From assembly GCA_016932505.1 (NCBI GenBank), contig JAFGCT010000035.1:102015-166014 (forward strand): 64,000 nt of DNA, given 5' to 3'. Position 1 is the stretch's first letter, and each line of letters opens with the position of its first letter. The translations under genes and the position numbers were made by a program. Shown piece by piece: positions 8,408-15,609 of the stretch. The notes under the pieces are model-generated. The model was not told the origin of the DNA. It saw only the letters and a list, made by a program, of their open reading frames with translations, and ran no database searches. The stretch comes from Candidatus Peregrinibacteria bacterium (GTDB lineage Bacteria > Patescibacteriota > Gracilibacteria > UM-FILTER-43-11).

Positions 8408-8851
8408 TTAATAGTTCTTAGTAATTCTATCCATCTGCCGCTTAACATCCCTATCTTTAATTGAATGTCTTTTATCGTGTTTCTTTTTACCTCTCACAAC
8501 ACCAATCTGAATTTTAGCATACTTACCCTCTAAGCCTATTGCAAGCGGTATTACTGTAACTCCTTGAGTGTTCAGGTGATTTATAATCTTATGTAATTCC
8601 ACTTCTTTTAAAAGTAATTTCCGGATGCGAAAAGGGTCGTAATCCGAACTTGAGTCATGTTTGTACCTGGAAATATTTACGTTTTTTAAAAAAGCTTCTA
8701 CATTCTGAATGCTAACGTAACCCCCTTTTAAATTTACATGCCCTCCACGAATAGATTTGATTTCAGGACCGGTCAAAATTATACCGGCTGTATATTCATC
8801 TATAACTTCGTAGTCAAAATATGCCTTTTTGTTCTTATTTATCAGCTTCAT
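8408..8851 (-). CDS. smpB: SsrA-binding protein SmpB
   Basis: A 147-residue tmRNA-binding protein of trans-translation, which rescues stalled ribosomes. Recognisable segments are NKKAYFDYEV, YTAGIILTGPEIKSIR, a central YKHDSS and the basic tail RGKKKHDKRHSIKDRD that enters the mRNA channel. Length is slightly below the usual 150-160. I did not find a tmRNA gene in the window. It is flanked on both sides by word repeats. Confidence 0.96.
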   Translation of the reverse strand: MKLINKNKKAYFDYEVIDEYTAGIILTGPEIKSIRGGHVNLKGGYVSIQNVEAFLKNVNISRYKHDSSSDYDPFRIRKLLLKEVELHKIINHLNTQGVTVIPLAIGLEGKYAKIQIGVVRGKKKHDKRHSIKDRDVKRQMDRITKNY

Positions 8852-8856
8852 AATAC

Positions 8857-8938
8857 CGATTCACGATTAGTGATTAACGATTAACGAAAAATAAATTGTA
8901 CAACGTAAATCGTACAACTTTAATTCTAATTCGTAAAT
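8857..8938. repeat. gattaacg-class word repeat with inverted arm
   Basis: gattcac, gattagt and gattaacg x2 (8858-8888) are followed by inverted forms including cgtaaatcgta and attcgtaaatca (8902-8938), between smpB and the HD-domain gene. Confidence 0.65.
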
Positions 8939-8942
8939 CAAA

Positions 8943-9869
8943 TTATACTGCTTGTGATATTCCTTTAGCCTTTTCTAAAGTCTCCATTATGGCATTTTTA
9001 AAAGAAGAATAGATTGGCACGCCATCGCCTTCTTGATAATATTTATCGTTAAATATTTTAGTGTCCATAACCTCGAATGCTTTTGCATATCTCTCTGAAT
9101 CACTTATCCCACTACCATGTGTTCCAAATACATCAGTCGGACGATGTATATCTATTAAGGCCGAGAATACATCGGCAAAAGCGGCAATCTGATCTTCTTC
9201 ATTCAATTCTGGTTTTTGATGTGTCTCCTGACAATACTTAAGAAAATCTTCTACCGGATAACCGGATATAACCACTTTACCATCAGGTAATGTTTTATAT
9301 TTTAGATGATGTGTAAGTGCCAGTCGTACACTTTTATCATCAAAATTCAGCGCACGCAAAATCAAATGTCCAGTAACCGGATGGGTTTCCTTAACACGTG
9401 TATCCCCTTCCGTATACATCCCATGTTTATCTAATATTGAATCTGGCATAACTAATTTACCTATATCATGCCGTTCAATAGCCTCCGCAAGCTCTTTTAA
9501 ATTAACATTATGAAATATCTCTGAACCTTGAGCCTGCTGTAATCCATCCAAACTCTCTATTATTTCTTTTATCCATTTACTATGTATAACCGAATGTTCT
9601 GAATATTCACCAAGAATTTCCATAAGCATTCTTGTTTTTTCTGAATTTTCATTATTTGGATTTATTTTCCCAAGCTCTTCCAAGAAACCATAAGCTTTTT
9701 CCTTGTTATTCGCATATAACAATTTAGCTATTTCCACTAGTTCAGGCTTATTTCGTAACAATAAATTCACTTTTTGCCTATTCTCGCCAGTAAATTTAAT
9801 ACCAATAACTTCATTATCAAACGATGTACTCAATTGCATATCCCGTGATGTACTTTCTGCTTGTAGCAT
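8943..9869 (-). CDS. HD-GYP-like phosphohydrolase domain protein
   Basis: This 308-residue protein carries an HD domain over its C-terminal two thirds: ERHDIGKL, then THPVTGH, LALTHHLK, SGYP and AAFADVFSAL. The His/Asp set and the GYP-like tripeptide resemble HD-GYP domains, which hydrolyse cyclic-di-GMP, but the spacing is divergent and no GGDEF or EAL protein lies in the window. The N-terminal 90 residues are helical with no recognised domain. No signal peptide is visible, so it is likely cytoplasmic. A TATAAT lies 17 nt upstream of the ATG, giving a leader of about 10 nt without Shine-Dalgarno. Alternative: another metal-dependent nucleotide phosphohydrolase. Confidence 0.7.
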   Translation of the reverse strand: MLQAESTSRDMQLSTSFDNEVIGIKFTGENRQKVNLLLRNKPELVEIAKLLYANNKEKAYGFLEELGKINPNNENSEKTRMLMEILGEYSEHSVIHSKWIKEIIESLDGLQQAQGSEIFHNVNLKELAEAIERHDIGKLVMPDSILDKHGMYTEGDTRVKETHPVTGHLILRALNFDDKSVRLALTHHLKYKTLPDGKVVISGYPVEDFLKYCQETHQKPELNEEDQIAAFADVFSALIDIHRPTDVFGTHGSGISDSERYAKAFEVMDTKIFNDKYYQEGDGVPIYSSFKNAIMETLEKAKGISQAV

Positions 9870-9922
9870 ATTGTTTTATTCTATTAATTATACATTAATT
9901 AGAATAAAACTTCAATGCATTG

Positions 9923-10015
9923 TGGCGGAGAGAAAGGGATTCGAACCCTTGGTCCGAGATAAACTCGAACACCGCTTTTCGAGAGCGGCGCCTTCAACCA
10001 CTCGGCCATCTCTCC
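9923..10015 (-). tRNA. tRNA-Ser(CGA)
   Basis: On the minus strand, acceptor GGAGAGA pairs with TCTCTCC. The anticodon stem CCGCT/AGCGG encloses loop CTCGAAA with anticodon CGA. A long variable arm, as in serine tRNAs, is followed by the T-arm GGGTTCGAATCCC and an encoded CCA. Confidence 0.95.
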
Positions 10016-10129
10016 ACTTACAACAAAATAACGATACAACTAGATAATAATTGCATCAAGACAATAGTGATATCACCTCGTTGTTTCGTTGTTATAACAA
10101 AAAACTCCAAACTGCCATTCACTACTGTG

Positions 10130-10240
10130 CTATTTAATCCAGATTAGTAGGTGGGAAGGGCCGATCCGGTACTGCCGGATGGAGAAACCCATAATCCCGT
10201 AAATCTGATGAAAGAGTTAATGCACAATGCTAAGCGGTCA
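10130..10240 (+). ncRNA. Candidate structured RNA, family unknown
   Basis: An outer helix CAGATT (10140-10145) with AATCTG (10202-10207) closes a region containing a strong hairpin ATCCGG-tactg-CCGGAT and possible GGG/CCC pairings. It is GC-richer than its surroundings and ends near a T-rich run after 10240. No open frame explains it. It lies in a 470-nt gene-free stretch between tRNA-Ser and the M50 protease gene. It does not match tmRNA, SRP RNA, 6S RNA or any riboswitch I can recall. Strand is uncertain. Confidence 0.4.
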
Positions 10241-10368
10241 ATTTCGAATTTTTTTGTTTTTATTTTTCTTACACAATCATTGAACCAAAAATTTGTTCAA
10301 GATGCAAATGGTTTGAGTTGACAAACTTTTTATTTGGCATTCTGATTTTTTTACTTATTGGTCTATAA

Positions 10369-10470
10369 AAGGGATTTCTCGACTTCGTAAACTACGCTCG
10401 AAATGACGATTCCCTTCCCACAGTGATTGACCGTCATTTCGAGCGAACGGAGTGAGTCGAGAAATCCCTT
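10369..10470. repeat. Long inverted repeat (about 100 nt hairpin)
   Basis: The left arm aagggatttctcgact...cgctcgaaatgacg is matched by the right arm cgtcatttcgagcg...agtcgagaaatccctt, with mismatched inner bulges. It is non-coding, directly downstream of the M50 protease gene, and is a typical dispersed palindromic element of the type seen in many environmental genomes. It could also act as a terminator for the minus-strand gene. Confidence 0.85.
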
Positions 10471-10488
10471 CGTTTCGCATTTTCCAAA

Positions 10489-11100
10489 TCAGGTAGCCAA
10501 CATCAATCCAATAGTCGTTAGTTCGTATCCCCATTGAAGATAAGTTCCTAGAATTGTAAAACCTGTAACACCGGCTATTAATCTATCAAAAACAATTAGC
10601 AATATTATATACAAAGGACCTTGTGCCAAGAATTTTTGATACCAGTCCTCTTTTGAATGGGGAATAACAAGCCCAAGCAATTTTGAGCCATCAAGAGGTG
10701 CGATTGGTATTAAATTAAAAAGGAATAAGACAATGCTTAGCGAATAAATCGCTCTTATTATTTCAAATGCAAATACTGGCATCGACACATATTTAATTAA
10801 AATTGCGATAAGAAAGGCAGTAATAAGATTGCTTGTAGGCCCTGCAATTGCAATTAATGCGGAGTCTCTTCTTGGATGTTTTAAATTATAATAGTTAAAC
10901 GGTACAGGCTTACCCCAACCGAAGTGGGCGATAAAAATCATAAGCGTACCGACTATATCTAAATGTCGCATTGGATTAAGCGACACACGGCCTGCAATTT
11001 TTGCTGTAGGATCACCTAATTTATAGGCAACCCAAGCATGTGCGGCCTCGTGAACCGAGATACAAACAGCCAGTGCTATCAACAAATATATATACTGCAT
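10489..11100 (-). CDS. Membrane zinc metalloprotease, peptidase M50 (site-2 protease family)
   Basis: A 203-residue multi-pass protease that cuts substrates within the membrane. The zinc motif HEAAH is at 17-21 in the first membrane segment, and the second-site motif NLIPIAPLDG (about 131-140) supplies the Asp ligand. The conserved GP of IAIAGPTSN lies between. About five or six membrane segments and no PDZ domain place it with the short SpoIVFB/YwhC-like branch rather than RseP. The substrate is unknown; no anti-sigma factor gene is nearby. It starts next to a gattaacg word repeat. Confidence 0.92.
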   Translation of the reverse strand: MQYIYLLIALAVCISVHEAAHAWVAYKLGDPTAKIAGRVSLNPMRHLDIVGTLMIFIAHFGWGKPVPFNYYNLKHPRRDSALIAIAGPTSNLITAFLIAILIKYVSMPVFAFEIIRAIYSLSIVLFLFNLIPIAPLDGSKLLGLVIPHSKEDWYQKFLAQGPLYIILLIVFDRLIAGVTGFTILGTYLQWGYELTTIGLMLAT

Positions 11101-11101
11101 T

Positions 11102-11136
11102 TACGATTTATGATTAACGATTAACGTTATCGATTT
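11102..11136. repeat. gattaacg-class word repeat
   Basis: cgatttatgattaacgatt and flanking words. A 25-nt stretch (11103-11127) is identical to 47425-47449, more than 36 kb away, so this is a dispersed unit. Confidence 0.75.
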
Positions 11137-11157
11137 TAATTTATATTTAATTATTAT

Positions 11158-11186
11158 TTGACAATATTCATTTGAAATGATAGATT
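11158..11186 (+). promoter_or_regulatory. Promoter of rpmB
   Basis: TTGACA (11158-11163), a 17-nt spacer and TAGATT (11181-11186). Transcription would start near 11193, so the upstream ATG at 11177 cannot be used and the start at 11213 is supported. Confidence 0.65.
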
Positions 11187-11212
11187 CTTTGGGCATTTTA
11201 ATCAACAAGAAC

Positions 11213-11401
11213 ATGTCAAAAGTATGTGAAGTCTGCAACAAAGGTCCAGCAACAGGTCATAATGTATCTCATTCTGTACGTCGTACAAAACGTCGTTTTA
11301 TGCCTAATTTAACTACAAAAAAGATATTTGACCCAAAAACCGGTGAAACAACTAAGGTAAAAATATGTATGAAGTGTTTAAAAACTTCTTCAAAAGCATA
11401 A
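11213..11401 (+). CDS. rpmB: Ribosomal protein bL28
   Basis: A 62-residue large-subunit ribosomal protein. [12 protein letters not shown] is the classic start, with CxxC zinc-type cysteines, followed by [16 protein letters not shown] and a second pair region ending in CMKCLK, so this is the zinc-binding form. I chose the ATG at 11213 because the family starts there and the promoter overlaps the earlier ATG. A good terminator follows. The gene is monocistronic and lacks a Shine-Dalgarno. Confidence 0.95.
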   Translation: MSKVCEVCNKGPATGHNVSHSVRRTKRRFMPNLTTKKIFDPKTGETTKVKICMKCLKTSSKA

Positions 11402-11422
11402 TTTAATTTAAATATCGATATG

Positions 11423-11451
11423 AATCCGCTTTATAAAAAGGCGGATTTTTT
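11423..11451 (+). terminator. Intrinsic terminator of rpmB
   Basis: AATCCGC pairs with GCGGATT around an A/T-rich loop, followed by TTTTT. Confidence 0.8.
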
Positions 11452-11514
11452 GTAAATTGATTTTTGTTTGATAAATAATTTATTATCTAGGATAATCCTA
11501 AAGCGTGTTTACGC

Positions 11515-11604
11515 GGAGAGGTCGCATAGTGGTTTAGTGCGCTCGCCTGGAACGCGGGTTGATCCGCAAGGGTCTCGAGGGTTCGAATCCCTTCCTCTCC
11601 GCCA
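11515..11604 (+). tRNA. tRNA-Ser(GGA)
   Basis: Acceptor GGAGAGG pairs with CCTCTCC. The anticodon stem CTCGC/GCGGG encloses loop CTGGAAC with anticodon GGA. A long variable arm, T-arm AGGGTTCGAATCCCT and encoded CCA complete it. Confidence 0.95.
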
Positions 11605-11634
11605 CAAAACTCCAATACGACATCAATACAATAA

Positions 11635-11710
11635 GCCGCGATAGCTCAGTTGGTAGAGCGCACCCATGGTAAGGGTGAGGTCCCGGGTTCGATTCCCGGT
11701 CGTGGCTCCA
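11635..11710 (+). tRNA. tRNA-Thr(GGT)
   Basis: Acceptor GCCGCGA/TCGTGGC, D-arm AGCTCAGTTGGTAGAGC, anticodon stem CACCC/GGGTG around ATGGTAA (anticodon GGT), T-arm CCGGGTTCGATTCCCGG, encoded CCA. Confidence 0.96.
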
Positions 11711-11802
11711 TTTATATTTGCATAGCAAAAAGACGGCGCGTTAGAATAAATCTTCCGCATCTCCGTCTTCAATTTGCCCTGCATATTGCCCCAGACAGGG
11801 GG

Positions 11803-12132
11803 CTATGGCACTTGTGCACCACTTTTCAATTCCGCCAGCTTGTGCTGGAGAGCCCTGATGGTCGTTTCTTTGTCCATCAGTTGTGTCTCGTACTTCGCTA
11901 TCGAGTTTGCGGATTCTCCTTGGAGTTTCCTATATTCTTCGAGGAGCTTCATCCTTGCCATCTCGCAAAGCTCAAGCTCCGAAGCTCCTTGCTGTACCGG
12001 CTGTTGCACTTTCGGGGGCGCAAGAAGTTCTCCGCCTGTGAATCCATCTGCCATGTAAACCACGGCAACCAGAAATCCCAGAAACAAAAAAACCAGCAAC
12101 CCTTTCACTCCAGGACTAGTATTTTGCCACAT
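11803..12132 (-). CDS. Small membrane-anchored coiled-coil protein, unknown
   Basis: From the ATG at 12132 the protein has 109 residues: one membrane helix (about 11-28), a Pro/Gln/Val-rich stretch and a C-terminal coiled coil (about 50-102). I chose this start over the longer frame at 12234 because a good Shine-Dalgarno (AAGGAG) lies 9 nt upstream. No family is recognised. It follows the 68-residue membrane protein on the same strand and probably forms a pair with it. Local GC content and codon choice (CTC, GCC, GGC) are clearly higher than in the neighbouring genes, and it sits beside tRNA genes, so horizontal acquisition is likely. Confidence 0.7.
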   Translation of the reverse strand: MWQNTSPGVKGLLVFLFLGFLVAVVYMADGFTGGELLAPPKVQQPVQQGASELELCEMARMKLLEEYRKLQGESANSIAKYETQLMDKETTIRALQHKLAELKSGAQVP

Positions 12133-12196
12133 TCTTTTTTTCTCCTTCGTTTTTTGGGCTTGAAGCCCATTCTTCACATCATTTTTTCTTCCGATT

Positions 12197-12403
12197 TTAT
12201 TCGTTATCTGTCTGCACTTCAGCCTTCCCGTCAATCCCGAGCACCTGGTTCCATTTGTCTCTCTCGGTGAACCAAGTCACTACGATACAAATAACCGCAA
12301 CAATAAATAACATGATTGCAAGTTTTGAACCGTATCCCATTTCAGGATTCCGATGGACTGGTGACCCGCTCACATGGATGTAATTGATATGGCCTCTTTT
12401 CAC
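12197..12403 (-). CDS. Small single-span membrane protein, unknown
   Basis: A 68-residue protein with GTG start and GGAG 7 nt upstream. A short hydrophilic N-terminus precedes one membrane helix (about 27-44), then a short charged tail with WFTERDKW. No family is recognised. It is the first gene of a two-gene minus-strand unit with the coiled-coil membrane protein 64 nt downstream. Like that gene it has higher GC and a proper Shine-Dalgarno, unlike most of the window. Confidence 0.65.
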   Translation of the reverse strand: MKRGHINYIHVSGSPVHRNPEMGYGSKLAIMLFIVAVICIVVTWFTERDKWNQVLGIDGKAEVQTDNE

Positions 12404-12426
12404 TTATTTTCTCCTTTCGGGTATAG

Positions 12427-12474
12427 CACTTTGCTACAGAACTATCCCTCTAAGCGGGACAAATCAGTAGCAAA
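12427..12474. repeat. Inverted repeat upstream of the small membrane gene pair
   Basis: ACTTTGCTAC and GTAGCAAAGT bracket a 29-nt spacer containing ctaagcggg. It lies between the pair's GTG start and the rpmG promoter, so it may be a leader structure or operator. The rest of this 270-nt gap shows nothing further that I can name. Confidence 0.5.
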
Positions 12475-12650
12475 GTACTTGATTAGTAGGCAGGGCAACT
12501 GAACTTAAAATTAAGCAACCTGATAAACAAGTTTCTTAATAATTTAAGAACAGAAAAATGCCTATTAATCTTATATGATGTCAATGAACACAATTTGTCT
12601 AATTTATACTGTTATCCTAGACTATTTTACATATTTTGTCAATATTAGAT

Positions 12651-12677
12651 TTGACAAACTGTTTCTTTTTGTATAAC
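12651..12677 (+). promoter_or_regulatory. Promoter of rpmG
   Basis: TTGACA (12651-12656) and TATAAC (12672-12677), spacer 15 nt, slightly short. Supports the rpmG start at 12709. Confidence 0.5.
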
Positions 12678-12708
12678 CTTGTTCAGCTTTATAAGTAATC
12701 AGAACATT

Positions 12709-12891
12709 ATGCCACGTGGTAAGAATACAAACGTCAATTTATCCTGCTCAAAATGCAAGATGAAGAACTATACAACTCGTATCAATAAAAAATCTATTAA
12801 CGGTAAATTGGAGCACAAGAAACATTGTAATACATGCAATGCTCATACTACGCATGTTAGCGGTTCTGAAATAAAACACAGCAGTTCCTAA
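12709..12891 (+). CDS. rpmG: Ribosomal protein bL33
   Basis: A 60-residue large-subunit protein beginning MPRGKNTNVNLSC. Two zinc-type pairs, CSKC and CNTC, with NYTTRINKK and KKHCNTC between and around them identify the zinc-binding form of L33. The ATG at 12709 is chosen because the promoter -10 box lies at 12672 and the family starts here. The last dozen residues (THVSGSEIKHSSS) are a slightly long tail. Followed by a palindromic element. Confidence 0.93.
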   Translation: MPRGKNTNVNLSCSKCKMKNYTTRINKKSINGKLEHKKHCNTCNAHTTHVSGSEIKHSSS

Positions 12892-12911
12892 TTTACCATT
12901 TTGCATTTTCC

Positions 12912-12933
12912 ATTTCGCATTCGAATGCGAAAT
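12912..12933. repeat. Perfect 22-bp palindrome
   Basis: ATTTCGCAT TCGA ATGCGAAAT reads identically on both strands. It lies between the convergent rpmG and sugar-transferase genes within words of the type catttcgcatt / tgcgaaata, so it may act as a two-way terminator. Confidence 0.75.
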
Positions 12934-12957
12934 TTGAACTGCGAAATACAAAATAAT

Positions 12958-14370
12958 TTAGCATCCGTCCGCCTTTAAAACTACTGCGATGCTTTTTAGA
13001 ATTATCTTTATATCAAACCAAGGGCTCCAGTTTTCTATATAATAAACATCAAGTTTAACCTCTTCTTCAAAATCCAAATTAGAACGTCCTCTTGTTTGAG
13101 CTAAACCAGTAACACCCGGTTTAATTGCAAACACCTGATAGTGATGCTTTTTATATTGCTCAACCTCTTCAGGTAAGTGAGGACGTGGGCCTACAAGGCT
13201 CATGTTACCGATAAAAACGTTAAATAGCTGTGGTAGCTCGTCTATACTTGTCTTTCTTATAAATCGACCGAGTTTAGTAATTCGTGGGTCATTTTTAATT
13301 TTAAACAGAGGGCCTTTTCTTTCGTTCTGCTCAATAAGTTCTGTTTTTATTTTATCTGCGTCAACTCTCATTGATCTAAATTTATAAACATTAAATATCT
13401 TATCCCTGTATTGTCTTTTACTCTTGTAGATAATTGGCCCTTTCGAATCAAATTTTATCGCAAAGGAAACAACAAGCCATACAGGAATTAGAATAATTAT
13501 AAAGATTAGTGCGAATAAGAAATCAAAGATTCTTTTCCAAACAGCCCCCCAGCCCTCTAGCGGTGTCTGTTTAAGACTTATTAAAGGAATATCATCAACC
13601 ATTTCCATTTCTACATTTGTTCTCTGGATTCGAAGTAAATCAGGTATAAAATAGTATTTAATTTGATTTGAACGGCAATAGCCCAGTAAATCACTGGCTC
13701 TTTCCTCATCAGCCTGAATTATTTCCTCAATATTGTATTTTTTTACTATTTGTTCCAACTGGTCATATGTACCTACTATTTTTAAACTACCCATTTTTCT
13801 TGATTCCAATTTTTCCGCCAATGCACCAATAATCATGTAATGTCTATCGTTTTTTAGTTTCTCATAACATTGGTCTGCTATTTGATTTACCCCAACAATT
13901 AGAACCCTTGTTCTGCCAATATTAAATCGCAATAAAAATGATTGAAGGAGTATTATTACAAATCTAACAAATCCTACAAATACAATTGTTAGTAACCATA
14001 TATGAGCTAATGCGATTCTTGAAAAGAACAGTTGATGCACTATTAAAAAGTAATAAGCGATTATAAACATCAACCAAGCTGAAACCCAAAGAATTATCTT
14101 CAAAAATGTTCTTCCGAACTTCTCAGTATTTTTCATTGAATACATTTTCCCGAAGAATACAAAAAGCAAAATTAAAAAAATCGATGCATAAATCGAAAAT
14201 CTAAAGTAATCATCAAAATTAGGCAGTAATTCTGGCGCATATACAAACTGTATTCCAGGAATTAAATCTGTAAGCGGTCTTATGTAGTATGCCAAAAGCA
14301 AAGCTGCCATAATAGCTATAAAATCAAGTGGCAGACGCAATACTCCGAAAATTATTTTGGACTTTTTCAT
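12958..14370 (-). CDS. Polyprenyl-phosphate sugar-1-phosphate transferase (exopolysaccharide initiating enzyme)
   Basis: A 470-residue membrane enzyme that moves a sugar-1-phosphate from a nucleotide sugar to undecaprenyl phosphate, starting glycan assembly on the inner face of the membrane. The N-terminal half has four membrane helices (about 10-140) and a Rossmann-like CoA_binding_3 domain (about 150-255, [12 protein letters not shown]). The C-terminal catalytic domain (about 275-470) follows a further helix, with [39 protein letters not shown] and KPGVTGLAQ, all typical of the WbaP/CpsE family. The substrate sugar cannot be read. RmlA, manB and several glycosyltransferases in the window would fit the same pathway. 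Confidence 0.93.
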   Translation of the reverse strand: MKKSKIIFGVLRLPLDFIAIMAALLLAYYIRPLTDLIPGIQFVYAPELLPNFDDYFRFSIYASIFLILLFVFFGKMYSMKNTEKFGRTFLKIILWVSAWLMFIIAYYFLIVHQLFFSRIALAHIWLLTIVFVGFVRFVIILLQSFLLRFNIGRTRVLIVGVNQIADQCYEKLKNDRHYMIIGALAEKLESRKMGSLKIVGTYDQLEQIVKKYNIEEIIQADEERASDLLGYCRSNQIKYYFIPDLLRIQRTNVEMEMVDDIPLISLKQTPLEGWGAVWKRIFDFLFALIFIIILIPVWLVVSFAIKFDSKGPIIYKSKRQYRDKIFNVYKFRSMRVDADKIKTELIEQNERKGPLFKIKNDPRITKLGRFIRKTSIDELPQLFNVFIGNMSLVGPRPHLPEEVEQYKKHHYQVFAIKPGVTGLAQTRGRSNLDFEEEVKLDVYYIENWSPWFDIKIILKSIAVVLKADGC

Positions 14371-14386
14371 TTATTGTGCGATTTGT

Positions 14387-14490
14387 GGGATTATTAGGAT
14401 TATTGGGATTATTAGGATTATTGGGATTATTGGGATAATTCAGGTTGCACTCCCAATAATCTCAATAATCTTACACCTCTCAATAATCCC
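14387..14490. repeat. attattggg word repeat with inverted arm
   Basis: Seven 9-bp units of attattggg/attattagg type (14387-14440) are followed by inverted caataatctc and caataatccc words (14453-14490). It separates the RNase P RNA 3' end from the sugar-transferase start. Confidence 0.8.
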
Positions 14491-14502
14491 AAGTAATTAT
14501 TC

Positions 14503-14877
14503 AAAACTCATAAGCCGAGTTCTGTTCCCCGAAGTAAATTGGGGAAGTAGTTATCTATCTTAACCCCGAAGTAAATCGGGATATTTAGCGGTTGCAGGAA
14601 TGGATAAACGAGCAATTCATTAATCCCATTCCCCCATACAACCTTGCACCAGGTGGGGTTTACCGCCCCAATACGCTCACGCGATTGGAGACCGTACTAA
14701 TTATTACGGACTTTTCACCCTTATCCGCCGAGGCGAAAGGTATAGTTTCTGTGGCACTTTCCCTTGTCCATGTGTTACCACTGGACCGGTCGCCGTTAGC
14801 GACCACCCTGCTCTTTGGTGCTCGGACTTTCCTCTCATAGACACACTTTCGCGTGTCTAGAGCAACTACTACGGTTT
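14503..14877 (-). ncRNA. rnpB: RNase P RNA
   Basis: Catalytic RNA that trims tRNA 5' leaders. On the minus strand the P4 core GAGGAAAGTCCG appears near the 5' end, then AGAGCAGGGTGG, GGTAACACATGG-type and AAGTGCCACAGAAA segments, and near the 3' end AGATAGATAACTA and ACAGAACTCGGCTTAT, all characteristic of bacterial type A molecules. Ends are approximate. Two hairpins near the 3' end carry the same arm and loop sequence (CCCGAAGTAAAT on the plus strand, at 14527-14544 and 14564-14580), which is odd. It lies among tRNA genes. Confidence 0.95.
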
Positions 14878-15053
14878 AAAATAATCAAATGGTACAAGTT
14901 TTATAACATATATTTTCTAGTTTGACCATAATAAAAAATATTGACAGTTATTCTGAAATCCAATAACTTAGTTCTGCTCATTTTAATTTTAGATTAAAAA
15001 ATATATCATTTCTTAAATGAAGAATGTAGAATCTAAAATGCAAAATGAAACGA

Positions 15054-15129
15054 GCCATCCTAGCTCAGTTGGTAGAGCAACCGCCTTGTAAGCGGTCGGT
15101 CGCCGGTTCGAATCCGGCGGATGGCTCCA
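15054..15129 (+). tRNA. tRNA-Thr(TGT)
   Basis: Acceptor GCCATCC/GGATGGC, anticodon stem ACCGC/GCGGT around CTTGTAA (anticodon TGT), T-arm GCCGGTTCGAATCCGGC, encoded CCA. Confidence 0.96.
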
Positions 15130-15138
15130 TAATAAGAT

Positions 15139-15213
15139 TTACGATTTACGATTAGCGATTTACGATTTAAAAGCAGAAATACAATCGCTAATCTTAAATC
15201 AACGTTGTTAAAT
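15139..15213. repeat. gatttacg-class word repeat with inverted arm
   Basis: gatttacg x2, gattagcg and gatttacg (15139-15170) are followed by inverted cgctaatc, ttaaatca and ttaaatcact (15185-15217), filling the gap between tRNA-Thr and tRNA-Pro. Confidence 0.7.
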
Positions 15214-15227
15214 CACTAATACAATAT

Positions 15228-15304
15228 CGGGGAGTAGCTCAGTTGGCTAGAGTGCACGGTTTGGGACCGTGATGTCGCAGGTTCGAGTCCTGTCTCCCCG
15301 ACCA
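15228..15304 (+). tRNA. tRNA-Pro(TGG)
   Basis: Acceptor CGGGGAG/CTCCCCG, anticodon stem CACGG/CCGTG around TTTGGGA (anticodon TGG), T-arm GCAGGTTCGAGTCCTGT, encoded ACCA end. Confidence 0.95.
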
Positions 15305-15334
15305 GTAAATTTAGTTCCGTAGGTCGTAATGTTG

Positions 15335-15364
15335 GTCCGATGTGCATCGGACTCTCCCCGACCA
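15335..15364 (+). repeat. Hairpin plus duplicated 3' end of tRNA-Pro
   Basis: GTCCGATG/CATCGGAC form a perfect 8-bp hairpin, followed at once by TCTCCCCGACCA, an exact copy of the tRNA-Pro 3' end exactly 60 bp downstream of the original. The following agtaaat is also shared apart from two bases. It may be a tRNA remnant or an attachment-site scar. Confidence 0.65.
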
Positions 15365-15374
15365 AAGTAAATAT

Positions 15375-15460
15375 GGGTAGGTACCAGAGCGGTCAAATGG
15401 GGCAGGCTGTAAACCTGCTGGCGTAAGTCTACGGGGGTTCGAATCCCTCACTGCCCACCA
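15375..15460 (+). tRNA. tRNA-Tyr(GTA)
   Basis: Acceptor GGGTAG-/-CTGCCC with a G-T pair, anticodon stem GCAGG/CCTGC around CTGTAAA (anticodon GTA), long variable arm as in bacterial tyrosine tRNAs, T-arm GGGGGTTCGAATCCCTC, encoded CCA. Confidence 0.95.
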
Positions 15461-15464
15461 TAAG

Positions 15465-15489
15465 AAGTTCACCTTGGTGGACTTTTTAT
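15465..15489 (+). terminator. Terminator after the tRNA cluster
   Basis: AAGTTCACC and GGTGGACTT pair with one G-T, followed by TTTATT. Confidence 0.7.
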
Positions 15490-15544
15490 TGAATTTTCAT
15501 TTAATAATTTTTAGTATTTATGTCAATTCTATTTTTCTTAATTA

Positions 15545-15573
15545 TTGACTTAGATAAATGTATTTGATAGAAT
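15545..15573 (+). promoter_or_regulatory. Promoter of the pilin-like gene
   Basis: TTGACT (15545-15550), 17-nt spacer, TAGAAT (15568-15573); the ATG is 36 nt further down. Confidence 0.65.
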
Positions 15574-15609
15574 ATGTATGATAATTTATTAATTAAACAA
15601 AAATAAATC

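Noticed and set aside
10185..10215. Possible hammerhead ribozyme (GAAAC and CTGATGA present)
   Set aside because: The two core boxes occur in an order needing a stem III hairpin between them, but the sequence between cannot fold that way.
10141..10220. Possible cobalamin riboswitch (GGGAA and CCGG words)
   Set aside because: The B12 box and the GCCACTG-type core are missing, and the adjacent gene is not on the right strand.
11650..12270. 206-codon plus-strand frame
   Set aside because: It begins inside tRNA-Thr and is antisense to the two small membrane-protein genes, which have ribosome binding sites.
14357..14563. Open frame of isoleucine-rich peptide
   Set aside because: It is a translation of the attattggg word repeat and runs into the RNase P RNA.
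14592..14840. 82-codon open frame
   Set aside because: It lies antisense within the RNase P RNA gene.
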